A DNA stretch of 40,187 nucleotides from Flavobacteriales bacterium UBA2669 (lineage in GTDB: Bacteria; Bacteroidota; Bacteroidia; Flavobacteriales_E; Vicingaceae), in NCBI GenBank assembly GCA_002359215.1, contig DEMN01000002.1, forward strand, positions 5,837 to 46,023. Reading direction: 5' to 3'. The notes under the pieces were generated by a model, which was given only the letters and a program-made list of their open reading frames with translations, did not search any database and had not been told where the DNA came from. Every line of letters begins with the position of its first letter. The stretch's first letter is position 1. Of this stretch, positions 26,946 through 35,059 are shown piece by piece. A program made the position numbers and the translations under genes.

Positions 26946-27082
26946 AGTATGAATTTTAAAAATAAAAAATAAAAATAGTATAAATTTTTATAAGTTTCTT
27001 TATTTAAGAAAACAAAGAAGAAGTAATATAGATCAACCGAAGTGTTTTTTTAGATTTTTAGAAAAATAAATAGTTAATTGAT

Positions 27083-27090
27083 TACTTTTG
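27083..27090 (+). promoter_or_regulatory. -7 element deciding the start of the cytochrome lipoprotein gene
   Basis: TACTTTTG matches TAnnTTTG and ends two bases before the ATG at 27092. Transcription should begin at about 27096, past that ATG, which supports the in-frame ATG at 27113 as the true start. Confidence 0.5.
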
Positions 27091-27112
27091 AATGAGCATA
27101 ATTAAGGAAAGA

Positions 27113-27448
27113 ATGAGAAAATTATTCGGTGTAACTATTATTTTGAGCCTATTGTATTCTTGTTATTATAATGATAATGAACTTCCACAACCAACTTTAA
27201 CTTACACACAACATACAAAAAAAATTATTGATAACAAATGTAATAATTGCCATTCTCCAACAGCCTCCCAACTTGTTCATCTTCCTTATTTGACCAACTA
27301 TAATGAAGTTAAAAACCAAATTGACAAAATACATACAAGGGCATTAATCCAAGAAACTATGCCTCCCTCGAATTCTAATAATGGTGAATTAACTCAGAAA
27401 GAAAAAGACACCCTTCAACTATGGATAAACAAAGGAGCTCTAGAATAA
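27113..27448 (+). CDS. Small single-haem c-type cytochrome lipoprotein
   Basis: From ATG at 27113 the product has 111 residues and begins with a lipoprotein signal, MRKLFGVTIILSLLYSC (Cys17 lipidated). An upstream ATG at 27092 would add seven charged residues ahead of the signal and lies under the promoter, so I reject it. AAGGAAAG just before 27113 is a plausible weak ribosome site. One haem-binding motif is present, C43-N-N-C46-H47, and Met83 in ETMPPS is a likely second axial ligand. The short domain resembles cytochrome c domains in Bacteroidota lipoproteins. It is probably an electron carrier tethered in the periplasm or at the outer membrane. It stands just upstream of two copper proteins, which suggests a shared redox role. 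Confidence 0.82.
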   Translation: MRKLFGVTIILSLLYSCYYNDNELPQPTLTYTQHTKKIIDNKCNNCHSPTASQLVHLPYLTNYNEVKNQIDKIHTRALIQETMPPSNSNNGELTQKEKDTLQLWINKGALE

Positions 27449-27519
27449 ACAAACCTATGTAAAACAGATACTTAAAGGATAAAAAATGATTTTTTTATCA
27501 AAAATATGATTTTCATCAT

Positions 27520-27527
27520 TATATTTG
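27520..27527 (+). promoter_or_regulatory. Candidate promoter of the cupredoxin-YceI-DUF5777 operon
   Basis: TATATTTG matches TAnnTTTG and would give a leader of about 35 bases before the ATG at 27567. The four following genes are spaced by 2-8 bases, so this is probably the operon promoter. No clear -33 element was found. Confidence 0.5.
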
Positions 27528-27566
27528 TAGAATACAAATTATATTAAAACCCTAAAAAATCATGTT

Positions 27567-28154
27567 ATGAAAATATTTTTATTATCTTTTTCTTTACTAG
27601 CGATTACTTTTGTTAATGCGCAAACTAAACATACTATTACAGCATCCGGAATGACTTTTACTCCAAATGCTTTAACTATTAATCAGGGAGATACTGTTGT
27701 TTTTGACAATGTTTCAGGATTCCATAATATAAATGGTACACAAGCTACTTTTCCAACTAATCCTGCCAGTTTTGGCAATTCACCTGCAAGTGCACCATGG
27801 AATTATACTTTTGTATTTACTGTAACCGGAAACTATTCATATATGTGTGATGTTCATGGAGCTAATATGTCAGGTACAATCTCTGTTCAACCAGCTACAT
27901 CAGTGACAGAATTACAAAAAGAAACTAAAGTTAATGTTTATCCTAACCCTGCAGCAAATTATTTTTCTATAGATACAAAAAAAACTATAAAATCAGTTTC
28001 ACTTGTTAATATTACAGGACAATTGGTTAAAACTTACTCAGAAACTGTTAGCCAAACAAACAGATTTGATGTAAAAGCTTTACCTAAAGGAATTTATTTT
28101 CTAACTATTGAATTAGGAGATGCCAAATTGATAGAAAAACTAATCATTCAATAA
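27567..28154 (+). CDS. Secreted cupredoxin with T9SS sorting domain
   Basis: The 195-residue protein has a signal peptide (residues 1-18, ending FVNA), a plastocyanin-like domain at about 20-108 and a type A T9SS sorting domain at about 115-195 (VNVYPNPAANYF, KGIYFLTIELGD, KLIIQ). Type 1 copper ligands can be placed at His53 (SGFHNING), Cys94, His97 and Met101 (CDVHGANM). It should carry one electron outside the cell or at the cell surface after export by T9SS. The next gene encodes a close paralogue on a lipid anchor. A short upstream ATG at 27562 is out of frame and stops at once. Confidence 0.88.
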   Translation: MKIFLLSFSLLAITFVNAQTKHTITASGMTFTPNALTINQGDTVVFDNVSGFHNINGTQATFPTNPASFGNSPASAPWNYTFVFTVTGNYSYMCDVHGANMSGTISVQPATSVTELQKETKVNVYPNPAANYFSIDTKKTIKSVSLVNITGQLVKTYSETVSQTNRFDVKALPKGIYFLTIELGDAKLIEKLIIQ

Positions 28155-28156
28155 AA

Positions 28157-28540
28157 ATGAAGCAACTTTCTATTTTTTTAGTTATCATTATTCTATTTTC
28201 AGGATGTGCCTACAATAGTTTTGATGAAGTGGAAGAAATTCCTGCTCCCATCAATCCAAATGCAACATATCAAAAATATACAGTTACTGCTTCAGGGATG
28301 GTTTTCACCCCTTCTAGCTTGACTATTAGTGTTGGCGACACTGTTGTTTTTGACAACATCTCAGGGTTTCATAATATAAATGGAACCCAGGCTACTTTTC
28401 CAACTAATCCTGCAAGTTTTGGCAATACTATTGCAAATGGCCCGTGGACATATACTTTTGTGTTTACCGTGTTAGGAAACTATAATTACCAATGTGATGT
28501 ACATGCGCCCGGTATGGCAGGTACAATAACCGTTCAATAA
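28157..28540 (+). CDS. Cupredoxin lipoprotein, paralogue of the preceding gene
   Basis: This 127-residue protein has a lipoprotein signal, MKQLSIFLVIIILFSGC (Cys17 lipidated), a short linker rich in Glu and Pro, and one plastocyanin-like domain at about 38-127. Copper ligands are His72 (SGFHNING), Cys113, His116 and Met120 (CDVHAPGM). The stretch GFHNINGTQATFPTNPASFG is identical to the preceding protein, showing a tandem duplication, but the sorting domain is absent. It begins two bases after the previous stop. It would be a membrane-tethered electron carrier that could pass electrons to or from the exported copy. Confidence 0.88.
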   Translation: MKQLSIFLVIIILFSGCAYNSFDEVEEIPAPINPNATYQKYTVTASGMVFTPSSLTISVGDTVVFDNISGFHNINGTQATFPTNPASFGNTIANGPWTYTFVFTVLGNYNYQCDVHAPGMAGTITVQ

Positions 28541-28548
28541 ATTAAGCT

Positions 28549-29091
28549 ATGAGAACCATTACAATTATAATATGTTTATTAGTTAGCTCTATAAGTTTAT
28601 CAGCTCAAGACTTATACAAAGCTACTGATGGAGAAATTTCATTTTTTTCTGAAGCTCCTGTAGAAAACATAAGTGCCATTAACAAAGATGTAAAAGCACT
28701 TATTAATGCTAAAAATGCTGAAGTTGCTTTTATAGTTACCAATGTAGGCTTTAAATTCGAGAAACCTTTAATGGAAGAGCATTTTAATGAAAATTATATG
28801 GAAAGCCATAAGTATAAAGTTTCTGTGTTTAAAGGAAAGATAGTAGATGAAGTAGATTTTACTAAAGATGGCACCTATGAAGTTACTGCTAAAGGAACAC
28901 TGGATATACATGGAGTAACGGTTGAAAGAGAAATAAAAGGAACGTTAACCATTAATAACGGCAAAATAAATTTGACTACCGAGTTTGATGTGGCGTTGAA
29001 AGATCATAAAATTAAAATTCCTTCAGTAGTAGTTAAAAATATTGCAGAAGTTGTAAAAGTTACTGTAAATATTAATTTTGCAAAAAAATAA
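28549..29091 (+). CDS. YceI-family periplasmic protein
   Basis: This 180-residue protein has a signal peptide (MRTITIIICLLVSSISLSAQ) and the YceI beta-barrel fold: an opening strand EISFFSEAPVENI, a middle AFIVTNVGFKFEKPLMEEHF and the later KGTLDIHGVTVEREIKGTL. YceI proteins bind polyisoprenoid or other amphiphilic lipids in the periplasm. Some are fused to cytochrome b561 or encoded beside it, so a quinone- or lipid-related redox role is plausible. It follows the cupredoxin lipoprotein by 8 bases and precedes the barrel gene by 4, so it is in the same operon. The ligand is unknown. Confidence 0.88.
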   Translation: MRTITIIICLLVSSISLSAQDLYKATDGEISFFSEAPVENISAINKDVKALINAKNAEVAFIVTNVGFKFEKPLMEEHFNENYMESHKYKVSVFKGKIVDEVDFTKDGTYEVTAKGTLDIHGVTVEREIKGTLTINNGKINLTTEFDVALKDHKIKIPSVVVKNIAEVVKVTVNINFAKK

Positions 29092-29095
29092 TTTT

Positions 29096-30001
29096 ATGAT
29101 AAAATCCATTTTTCTCTCTTTTATATTACTATGTTCGTTGGTTTCTTTTGCTCAGGAGGATTTATTGAATATGTTAGAGGAAGAAGTAGCACAAGAAACT
29201 ACTTCAGAAAAAGTAACCGCTACTTTTAAAGGCAAAAAACTTATTAATGCTAATACCATAGAAACTACCAAAAAGAAAACCTTAGAATTTAATATTACCC
29301 ACCGATTTGGAGATATGCTTATAGGAAAAGCCGAAGGACATCATTCTTTGTGGGGATTAGATAATGCGACTAACATACGTTTTTCTTTTGATTATGGATT
29401 AACCGATAGAATTAGCATTGGAATAGGAAGAAGTAAAACACAAGAACACATTGATGGGAATATAAAATATCGGTTTTTAGACCAAAAAACAGGAGGAATG
29501 CCTATCTCAGCAGCATATTATGCAAATATAGCTGTTGCTGCAGTAGCAAAAATCCCAGAAGATAAATTTGTAAATAGATTATCTTATGTTCATCAACTTA
29601 TTATTGCGAGTAAATTAAGCAATGCTATTTCATTGGAAATTTTACCTACTTTAGTACACAGAAACTTTGTAGACAAACGAAATGTTCATCCTGAAAATGG
29701 TTCGACCGATGAAAATGATTTATTTGCATTAGGTTTTGCAGGCAGATTTAAAATCTCTAAAAGAACGTCTTTTGTTATTGATTATTTTTTGCCTTTTTCT
29801 GAATTTAGAGACAGCAGAAACAACTATTATGATGCTTTAGGTGTTGGTATAGAAATAGAAACGGGAGGACATGTTTTTCATATCAACGTCACTAATTCTG
29901 CCGGAATTATTGAAAATGACTTTTTATCTTATACCAATTCTGCTTGGGATAAAGGCGAATATAAATTAGGCTTCAACATTTCACGTGTGTTTAGTTTTTA
30001 A
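29096..30001 (+). CDS. DUF5777-like beta-barrel protein
   Basis: From ATG at 29096 this is 301 residues with signal peptide MIKSIFLSFILLCSLVSFAQ. An ATG at 29078 overlaps the YceI gene and is less suitable. The body resembles DUF5777: LEFNITHRFGDMLIGKAEGH, then LWGLDNATNIRFSFDYGLTD and RISIGIGRSKTQ, followed by many amphipathic strands ending in an aromatic residue, Phe. It is probably an outer-membrane barrel. This family often sits near YceI and cytochrome or cupredoxin genes in Bacteroidota, as I recall, which suits its place at the end of this operon. Its substrate is unknown. Confidence 0.8.
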   Translation: MIKSIFLSFILLCSLVSFAQEDLLNMLEEEVAQETTSEKVTATFKGKKLINANTIETTKKKTLEFNITHRFGDMLIGKAEGHHSLWGLDNATNIRFSFDYGLTDRISIGIGRSKTQEHIDGNIKYRFLDQKTGGMPISAAYYANIAVAAVAKIPEDKFVNRLSYVHQLIIASKLSNAISLEILPTLVHRNFVDKRNVHPENGSTDENDLFALGFAGRFKISKRTSFVIDYFLPFSEFRDSRNNYYDALGVGIEIETGGHVFHINVTNSAGIIENDFLSYTNSAWDKGEYKLGFNISRVFSF

Positions 30002-30003
30002 GT

Positions 30004-30011
30004 TAACTTTG
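30004..30011 (+). promoter_or_regulatory. Candidate -7 element for the MFS transporter gene
   Basis: TAACTTTG matches TAnnTTTG and lies 18 bases before the ATG at 30030, giving a leader of about 13 bases. The MFS gene can therefore be transcribed apart from the barrel gene that ends at 30001. Confidence 0.5.
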
Positions 30012-30029
30012 CCGAAAGTTTTCTTTTAA

Positions 30030-31289
30030 ATGACGAAAGACCCCTACGAAGCACTCCGATATAAAGAATTTAATTTATTCTTATTCTTACGTTTTGCCTT
30101 AGTTTTTGCTTGGACCATGCAGTTCGTAGTAATTGAGTGGCAAGTCTATTCTTTAACTAAAGACCCATTAGCATTAGGTATCATCGGACTTATGGAAATC
30201 ATTCCTGCCATATCTTTTGCACTATTTGCCGGACATATAGTTGATCAAAAAGAAAAAAGAAAACTGTTGATGCTATGCATCTCTGGTTTTATGCTAATTA
30301 GTTTTGGTTTGTTTGTTATCACTTTACCAAAAGTAATTGAAGCTTATTCTACCCAACATATTGTTTGGGCAACTTACGGATTAGTATTTTTTGGAGGAAT
30401 TGTGCGCTCGTTTATTAGTCCAACCATATTTTCTATGTTTTCTTTACTTATTCCTAAAAAAGCGTATGCCAATGCTGCTACTTGGAGCAGTTCTGTGTGG
30501 CAAATAGCATCTGTTTTAGGTCCTGCATTGGCAGGTTTTGCTATTGTATGGTTTGGAGTACATGGTTCAATGTTTATCATTTTCGGGTTTGCAGCATTAT
30601 CCATGTTATTTTTATATCTCATAAAACCCAAACCTATATTAAATCCTAAAATCGGAGAGCCTATTTTTCAGAGTTTAAAAGAAGGATTGAAGTTTGTTTT
30701 TAATACCAAAGTAATTTTGGGAGCCATTACCTTAGATATGGTTGCCGTTCTTTTTGGAGGGGCAATAGCCTTATTGCCTATTTTTGCTCAAGACATTTTA
30801 CATGTAGGTTCGCAAGGTTTTGGCGTTTTGCGAGCCTCTCCTGCAATAGGTTCTTTCATTACCCTTATTGCAGTAGCTTATTTTCCATTAAATAAAAATG
30901 CAGGATTAAAATTATTGGGAGCTATTGCAGGGTTTGGGTTGTGCATCATTCTTTTTGGCTTATCGAGTTGGTTTTGGCTATCGGTAGTTGCCCTCTTTTT
31001 TAGTGGTGTTTTCGATGGTGTTTCTGTGGTAATTAGACAAACCATTTTACAATTAAAGACACCCGATAATATGCGAGGTAGAGTCTCATCAGTAAATTCT
31101 ATTTTTGTAGGATCTTCTAATGAATTAGGGGCGTTTGAAAGTGGTGTTGCTGCTAAACTAATGGGAACAGTTGCTTCTGTGGTTTTTGGTGGTAGCATGA
31201 CCTTGTTAGTGGTACTTTTTACGAGTATTAAATTTCCAAAACTTCGTAAACTCGATTTAGAAAAGGATTTAGTGGAGATGGATAATTAA
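30030..31289 (+). CDS. MFS transporter, MFS_3/EntS-like exporter
   Basis: The 419-residue protein has about twelve membrane helices and a family loop motif between helices 2 and 3, GHIVDQKEKRK (68-78), matching the GxxxDxxxRR type. The second half contains TPDNMRGRVSSVNSIFVG, typical of the MFS_3 group that includes enterobactin exporter EntS and macrolide efflux proteins. It is an inner-membrane, proton-coupled exporter by family; substrate not predictable. It follows the redox operon by 28 bases but has its own promoter-like element, so functional linkage is uncertain. It ends in a stem-loop shared with convergent lepA. Confidence 0.88.
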   Translation: MTKDPYEALRYKEFNLFLFLRFALVFAWTMQFVVIEWQVYSLTKDPLALGIIGLMEIIPAISFALFAGHIVDQKEKRKLLMLCISGFMLISFGLFVITLPKVIEAYSTQHIVWATYGLVFFGGIVRSFISPTIFSMFSLLIPKKAYANAATWSSSVWQIASVLGPALAGFAIVWFGVHGSMFIIFGFAALSMLFLYLIKPKPILNPKIGEPIFQSLKEGLKFVFNTKVILGAITLDMVAVLFGGAIALLPIFAQDILHVGSQGFGVLRASPAIGSFITLIAVAYFPLNKNAGLKLLGAIAGFGLCIILFGLSSWFWLSVVALFFSGVFDGVSVVIRQTILQLKTPDNMRGRVSSVNSIFVGSSNELGAFESGVAAKLMGTVASVVFGGSMTLLVVLFTSIKFPKLRKLDLEKDLVEMDN

Positions 31290-31323
31290 TGTGAATTTTG
31301 TTAATTTTGGATTCACATTAATT
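31284..31323. terminator. Stem-loop terminator between the MFS gene and lepA
   Basis: AATTAATGTGAAT (31284-31296) and ATTCACATTAATT (31311-31323) form a perfect 13-bp stem with a 14-base loop. It overlaps the MFS stop codon. The arms are AT-rich and flanked by A/T tracts, so it could end transcription from both convergent genes. Confidence 0.6.
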
Positions 31324-31372
31324 TATAAAAAATATTTCGGCAGCATTTTTCTATGTGACTTAAACTAGCCTA

Positions 31373-33166
31373 TTAATCATTCAACTTTAGTACCGCTAAG
31401 AATGCCGTTGGCGGAATTTCTACATTACCAATTTGCTTCATTTTTTTCTTTCCTTCTTTTTGTTTTTCCAACAATTTTCGTTTACGAGAAATATCACCGC
31501 CATAACATTTTGCGGTAACATCTTTTCTTAAGGCAGAAAGTGATTCTCTAGCAATAATTTTAGCTCCAATGGCTGCTTGTATAGCAATGTCAAATTGCTG
31601 ACGTGGAATTAATTCTCTTAATTTCTTACAAATTTTCTTACCCAAATCATACGCATTGTCTTTGTGAACCAATGCTGACAAAGCATCAACCTGATCTCCA
31701 TTAAGTAGTAAATCCATCTTTACTAATTGCGATGGTCTAAACCCTATAGGATGATAATCAAAAGAAGCATATCCTCTAGAAATAGATTTTAATCTGTCAT
31801 AAAAATCAAAAACAATTTCAGCCAAAGGAACATTAAAATTTAGTTCTACTCTATCTGTAGTTAAATATACTTGATTGGTTAGTTCTCCTCGTTTTTCAAT
31901 ACATAAGGTCATAATAGCACCAACATATTCCGATTTGGTAATAATAGAAGCTTTAATGTAAGGTTCTTCAATTCTATCTAATTTACTTGGATCGGGGAAG
32001 TCTGATGGATTATTTACAATAACTGCTTTTTCTTTATCTTTAGTTAAATAAGCATTGTAAGATACGTTAGGAACAGTAGTAATCACATTCATATCAAACT
32101 CTCTAGCAAGTCTTTCCTGAATAATTTCCATGTGCAACATTCCTAGGAAACCACAACGAAAGCCAAAGCCAAGAGCAGCAGAAGATTCTGGCTCAAAAGT
32201 TAATGAAGCATCATTTAGCTGCAACTTTTCCATAGCGTCACGTAAATCTTCAAATTCGTCAGTATCTACAGGATAAATTCCAGCGAAAACCATAGGCTTT
32301 ACATCTTCAAACCCTTGAATAGCAGGAGCCGGTCTATCAACAGTAATAATAGTATCACCCACTTTTACCTCTTTAGCTACTTTAATTCCTGAAATTAAAT
32401 AACCAACATCACCGGTTTTTATCACTGGTCTTGGAAATTGTTTTAATCGTAATGTCCCAACTTCATCAGCGTAATATTCTTTTCCAGTAGCTACAAACTT
32501 TACTTTATCGCCTTTTTTAATCTCACCATTTTTTACCTTAAAATAAGCGTAAATTCCTCTATAAGAATCGAAAACAGAATCGAAAATTAATGCCTGAAAA
32601 GGAGCATTAGGATCGCCCTGTGGAGCAGGAACGCGCTTGATAACAGCTTCTAAAATCTCATCTACACCCATGCCTGTTTTGCCGCTAGCAGCAATAATAT
32701 CTTCTCTATCGCAACCAATTAAATCAATAATTTGATCTTTCACTTCTTCGGGCATGGCACTATCTAAGTCCATTTTATTAAGAATAGGAATAATTTCCAA
32801 GTCATGTTCTAGCGCCAAATATAGATTAGAAATAGTTTGAGCTTGAATTCCTTGAGTAGCATCAACAATAAGTAAAGCTCCTTCGCAAGAAGCGATAGAA
32901 CGAGAAACTTCGTAAGAAAAATCTACATGACCGGGAGTATCAATAAGATTTAGCACATACTGTTCACCTTCAAAAGTATAATCCATTTGTATGGCGTGAC
33001 TTTTTATGGTAATCCCTCTTTCACGTTCCAAATCCATATCATCAAGTGTTTGCTCTTGCAATTCTCTGTCGGTAATGGTGTTGGTTTTGTGTAAAAGCCT
33101 GTCTGCCAAGGTACTTTTCCCGTGGTCGATGTGAGCGATAATACAAAAATTTCTGATATTCTTCAT
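31373..33166 (-). CDS. lepA: Translation elongation factor 4 (LepA)
   Basis: The 597-residue protein is full length for LepA, a ribosome-associated GTPase. The G1 motif is AHIDHGKST (11-19), G3 is DTPGH and G4 is NKMDLD. The C-terminal domain carries the conserved KCYGGDISRKRKLLEKQK, specific to LepA among translational GTPases. It is cytoplasmic and may attach to membranes. It has its own promoter element (33199-33206) and a terminator upstream isolates it from the comF operon, so it is a single-gene unit. Confidence 0.98.
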   Translation of the reverse strand: MKNIRNFCIIAHIDHGKSTLADRLLHKTNTITDRELQEQTLDDMDLERERGITIKSHAIQMDYTFEGEQYVLNLIDTPGHVDFSYEVSRSIASCEGALLIVDATQGIQAQTISNLYLALEHDLEIIPILNKMDLDSAMPEEVKDQIIDLIGCDREDIIAASGKTGMGVDEILEAVIKRVPAPQGDPNAPFQALIFDSVFDSYRGIYAYFKVKNGEIKKGDKVKFVATGKEYYADEVGTLRLKQFPRPVIKTGDVGYLISGIKVAKEVKVGDTIITVDRPAPAIQGFEDVKPMVFAGIYPVDTDEFEDLRDAMEKLQLNDASLTFEPESSAALGFGFRCGFLGMLHMEIIQERLAREFDMNVITTVPNVSYNAYLTKDKEKAVIVNNPSDFPDPSKLDRIEEPYIKASIITKSEYVGAIMTLCIEKRGELTNQVYLTTDRVELNFNVPLAEIVFDFYDRLKSISRGYASFDYHPIGFRPSQLVKMDLLLNGDQVDALSALVHKDNAYDLGKKICKKLRELIPRQQFDIAIQAAIGAKIIARESLSALRKDVTAKCYGGDISRKRKLLEKQKEGKKKMKQIGNVEIPPTAFLAVLKLND

Positions 33167-33198
33167 ATACGATATTGCTTACTTTAATAATAAGGGTG

Positions 33199-33206
33199 CA
33201 AAATTA
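33199..33206 (-). promoter_or_regulatory. Candidate -7 element for lepA
   Basis: The minus strand reads TAATTTTG, matching TAnnTTTG, and gives a leader of about 27 bases to the ATG at 33166. It sits just downstream of the comF terminator, consistent with independent transcription. A -33 element is not evident. Confidence 0.5.
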
Positions 33207-33249
33207 GTTTTTTTTAATTGTAAAATACGAAGATGCTGTGATTTAAAAT

Positions 33250-33281
33250 AAAAGCCATTAATCCCTAAAAGGGAGGCTTTT
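33250..33281 (-). terminator. Terminator after comF
   Basis: Outer arms AAAAGCC and GGCTTTT and inner arms TCCCT and AGGGA form a stem with a 5-base bulge on one side. On the minus strand it is followed by TATTTTAAA after the T-rich arm, fitting the end of the phosphoisomerase-ureohydrolase-comF transcript. The plus strand also ends in T residues. Confidence 0.7.
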
Positions 33282-33302
33282 TCAACTGAATAAGTCAAAA
33301 TC

Positions 33303-33977
33303 TTACGCGGAAGCGAGAACAGCTACATAAATTTTACAACCTAGAGCTTTTAAATCAGTTGCACAAGCTTCTATAGTTGCTCCGGTTGTTATTACATCGT
33401 CAACTATTAATACCTTTTTATTCCTAAGCTTTTCGGGATTATCTATTCCGAAAATAGAATTTACATTTTCCCAACGGTCGTAACGGGCTTTTTTTGTTTG
33501 AGTTTGCGTGTGTACTTTTCTATAAACCGATGTGGTATCTAATTCAACATCCATAGTTTTAGAAAGTCCTCTAGCAATACACTCACTTTGATTATAACCT
33601 CTTATTTTTTTCTTCTTAGGATGCAATGGAACTGGTATAATAATATCAATTCCCTCATATAAAGGAGCTTTTTTTAATTCGTAGCCATACAGTTCTCCTA
33701 TCAACTCTCCAACTTCTTTGTTATCTTTATACTTTAATTGATGTAGTAAATGTTGCACCTTACTTTTTTTATTAAACTTATAAAAAGCAGCAACCATTTC
33801 TATTTGAATTCTTCCCCAAAATATTCTACACACATCATTATCTTGATATAAATGAAAATTAGTTTTAGGTAAATTTAGCTGACAAGAAGTACAAATAATA
33901 TATTCTTGCTTTAGCAAAGTATTGCCACATGCAGCACATAATTTCGGAAATATTAAATTAAAAAAGTCAGTAAGCAT
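33303..33977 (-). CDS. ComF-family phosphoribosyltransferase-like protein
   Basis: The 224-residue protein has an N-terminal double zinc ribbon, Cys14, Cys17, Cys29 and Cys32 (CAACG, CTSC). A phosphoribosyltransferase domain follows, with the PRPP loop VLIVDDVITTGATIEAC at about 189-205 and the family stretch RGYNQSECIARGLS. ComF proteins support DNA uptake in competent bacteria, and relatives are of unknown function; no other competence gene is nearby. It is the third gene of a minus-strand operon, 56 bases after the ureohydrolase. Its stop is followed by a terminator. Confidence 0.9.
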   Translation of the reverse strand: MLTDFFNLIFPKLCAACGNTLLKQEYIICTSCQLNLPKTNFHLYQDNDVCRIFWGRIQIEMVAAFYKFNKKSKVQHLLHQLKYKDNKEVGELIGELYGYELKKAPLYEGIDIIIPVPLHPKKKKIRGYNQSECIARGLSKTMDVELDTTSVYRKVHTQTQTKKARYDRWENVNSIFGIDNPEKLRNKKVLIVDDVITTGATIEACATDLKALGCKIYVAVLASA

Positions 33978-34033
33978 GAGTTTAGTAACTTAAAATCAGC
34001 ACTAATCTACTAAAATCTATACTAAGAATGAAA

Positions 34034-35053
34034 TTACAAATTCGATTTTTTCAAGAAATTGCATAATTTAAACAACACTCTGGCACCTACATTAGCATCC
34101 CAATCACTATTACCCACTTCATTTAAATCGAAACCAATAATTTGTTTTTTACTCTCTACTAATTTATTGATTAGGTAATTAATTTGTTCGTATTCAAAAC
34201 CTCCTGGAACGGGCGTTCCTGTATTTGGACAATGTTTTGGATCTAAGGCATCTATATCGTATGTAATATAAACTTTTTGTGGTAACTCATTAATAATTTC
34301 ATCGCAAATAGTTTCCCAAGTTTTACCACCAAATTGCTGTGCTTTTATATCCCAATCGAAAAAAGTAGTAATTCTTCCTTTTAAGTTTTTAATATAATCT
34401 ACTTCATCCTGACAAACATCTCTAATACCTACCTGAACTAATTTTGAAACCTGACTTGATTGTAAAGCATTATGAGCAATAGATGCATGCGAAAATTCAA
34501 ACCCTTCGTAAGCAACACGTAAATCAGCATGTGCATCTATTTGTAAAATTCCAAAATCATTATACTTTTCAGCCAATGCTTGTATTAATCCTAACGGAGA
34601 ATTATGGTCTCCACCTAAAACGGCTACTAATTTCCCTTGATTAAGGTATGCTAAAGCTGTTTGTTTAACATGATTATTAATCTCATTACAATAAGCGTTT
34701 ACTGATGCTAATATTTCCTCATCTTCAGTATTAAATACTTCTCCATCTTCTAATTTTGCAATTAACTCCGAAGCAATTTTACCTACTTTTTTATGTTGCT
34801 TGGCTTCTTTTTTATTTACTGGCAACATGAACACCTTATTCTCCCAAGCTTTATCTAGATTGATATCAAATAAATCTACTTGTAAAGAAGCTTCGATTAT
34901 TCGTTGTGGAGCTTTTGCAGTTCCTTTGTTGAAAGAGCAAGTTATATCTGTAGCTACAGGAATAATAACAATTTCGCTATCATCAAGTGAATATGGCAGC
35001 CCAAAAATATTTCCATTGGCAACACCAACATCGTTAGGATTAAAATCTGTCAT
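34034..35053 (-). CDS. Ureohydrolase (agmatinase/arginase/formimidoylglutamase family)
   Basis: This 339-residue cytoplasmic enzyme keeps the complete binuclear manganese site: His150 (GGDHNSP), Asp173, His175 and Asp177 (QIDAHADLR), and Asp266 and Asp268 (YDIDALDP). GTPVPGGFEYEQ (279-290) matches the agmatinase/formimidoylglutamase-like side of the family. It would hydrolyse a guanidino or formimino group; the substrate (agmatine, arginine, formimidoylglutamate) cannot be fixed from these residues. It lies 6 bases after the phosphosugar isomerase gene, so they are co-transcribed, though no metabolic link is clear. Confidence 0.92.
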   Translation of the reverse strand: MTDFNPNDVGVANGNIFGLPYSLDDSEIVIIPVATDITCSFNKGTAKAPQRIIEASLQVDLFDINLDKAWENKVFMLPVNKKEAKQHKKVGKIASELIAKLEDGEVFNTEDEEILASVNAYCNEINNHVKQTALAYLNQGKLVAVLGGDHNSPLGLIQALAEKYNDFGILQIDAHADLRVAYEGFEFSHASIAHNALQSSQVSKLVQVGIRDVCQDEVDYIKNLKGRITTFFDWDIKAQQFGGKTWETICDEIINELPQKVYITYDIDALDPKHCPNTGTPVPGGFEYEQINYLINKLVESKKQIIGFDLNEVGNSDWDANVGARVLFKLCNFLKKSNL

Positions 35054-35059
35054 GTTGTA

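Noticed and set aside
30878..31198. 106-codon open frame on the minus strand inside the MFS gene
   Set aside because: It is antisense to clear transmembrane helices and the TPDNMRGRVSS motif of the MFS protein; its composition is that of a reversed hydrophobic gene.
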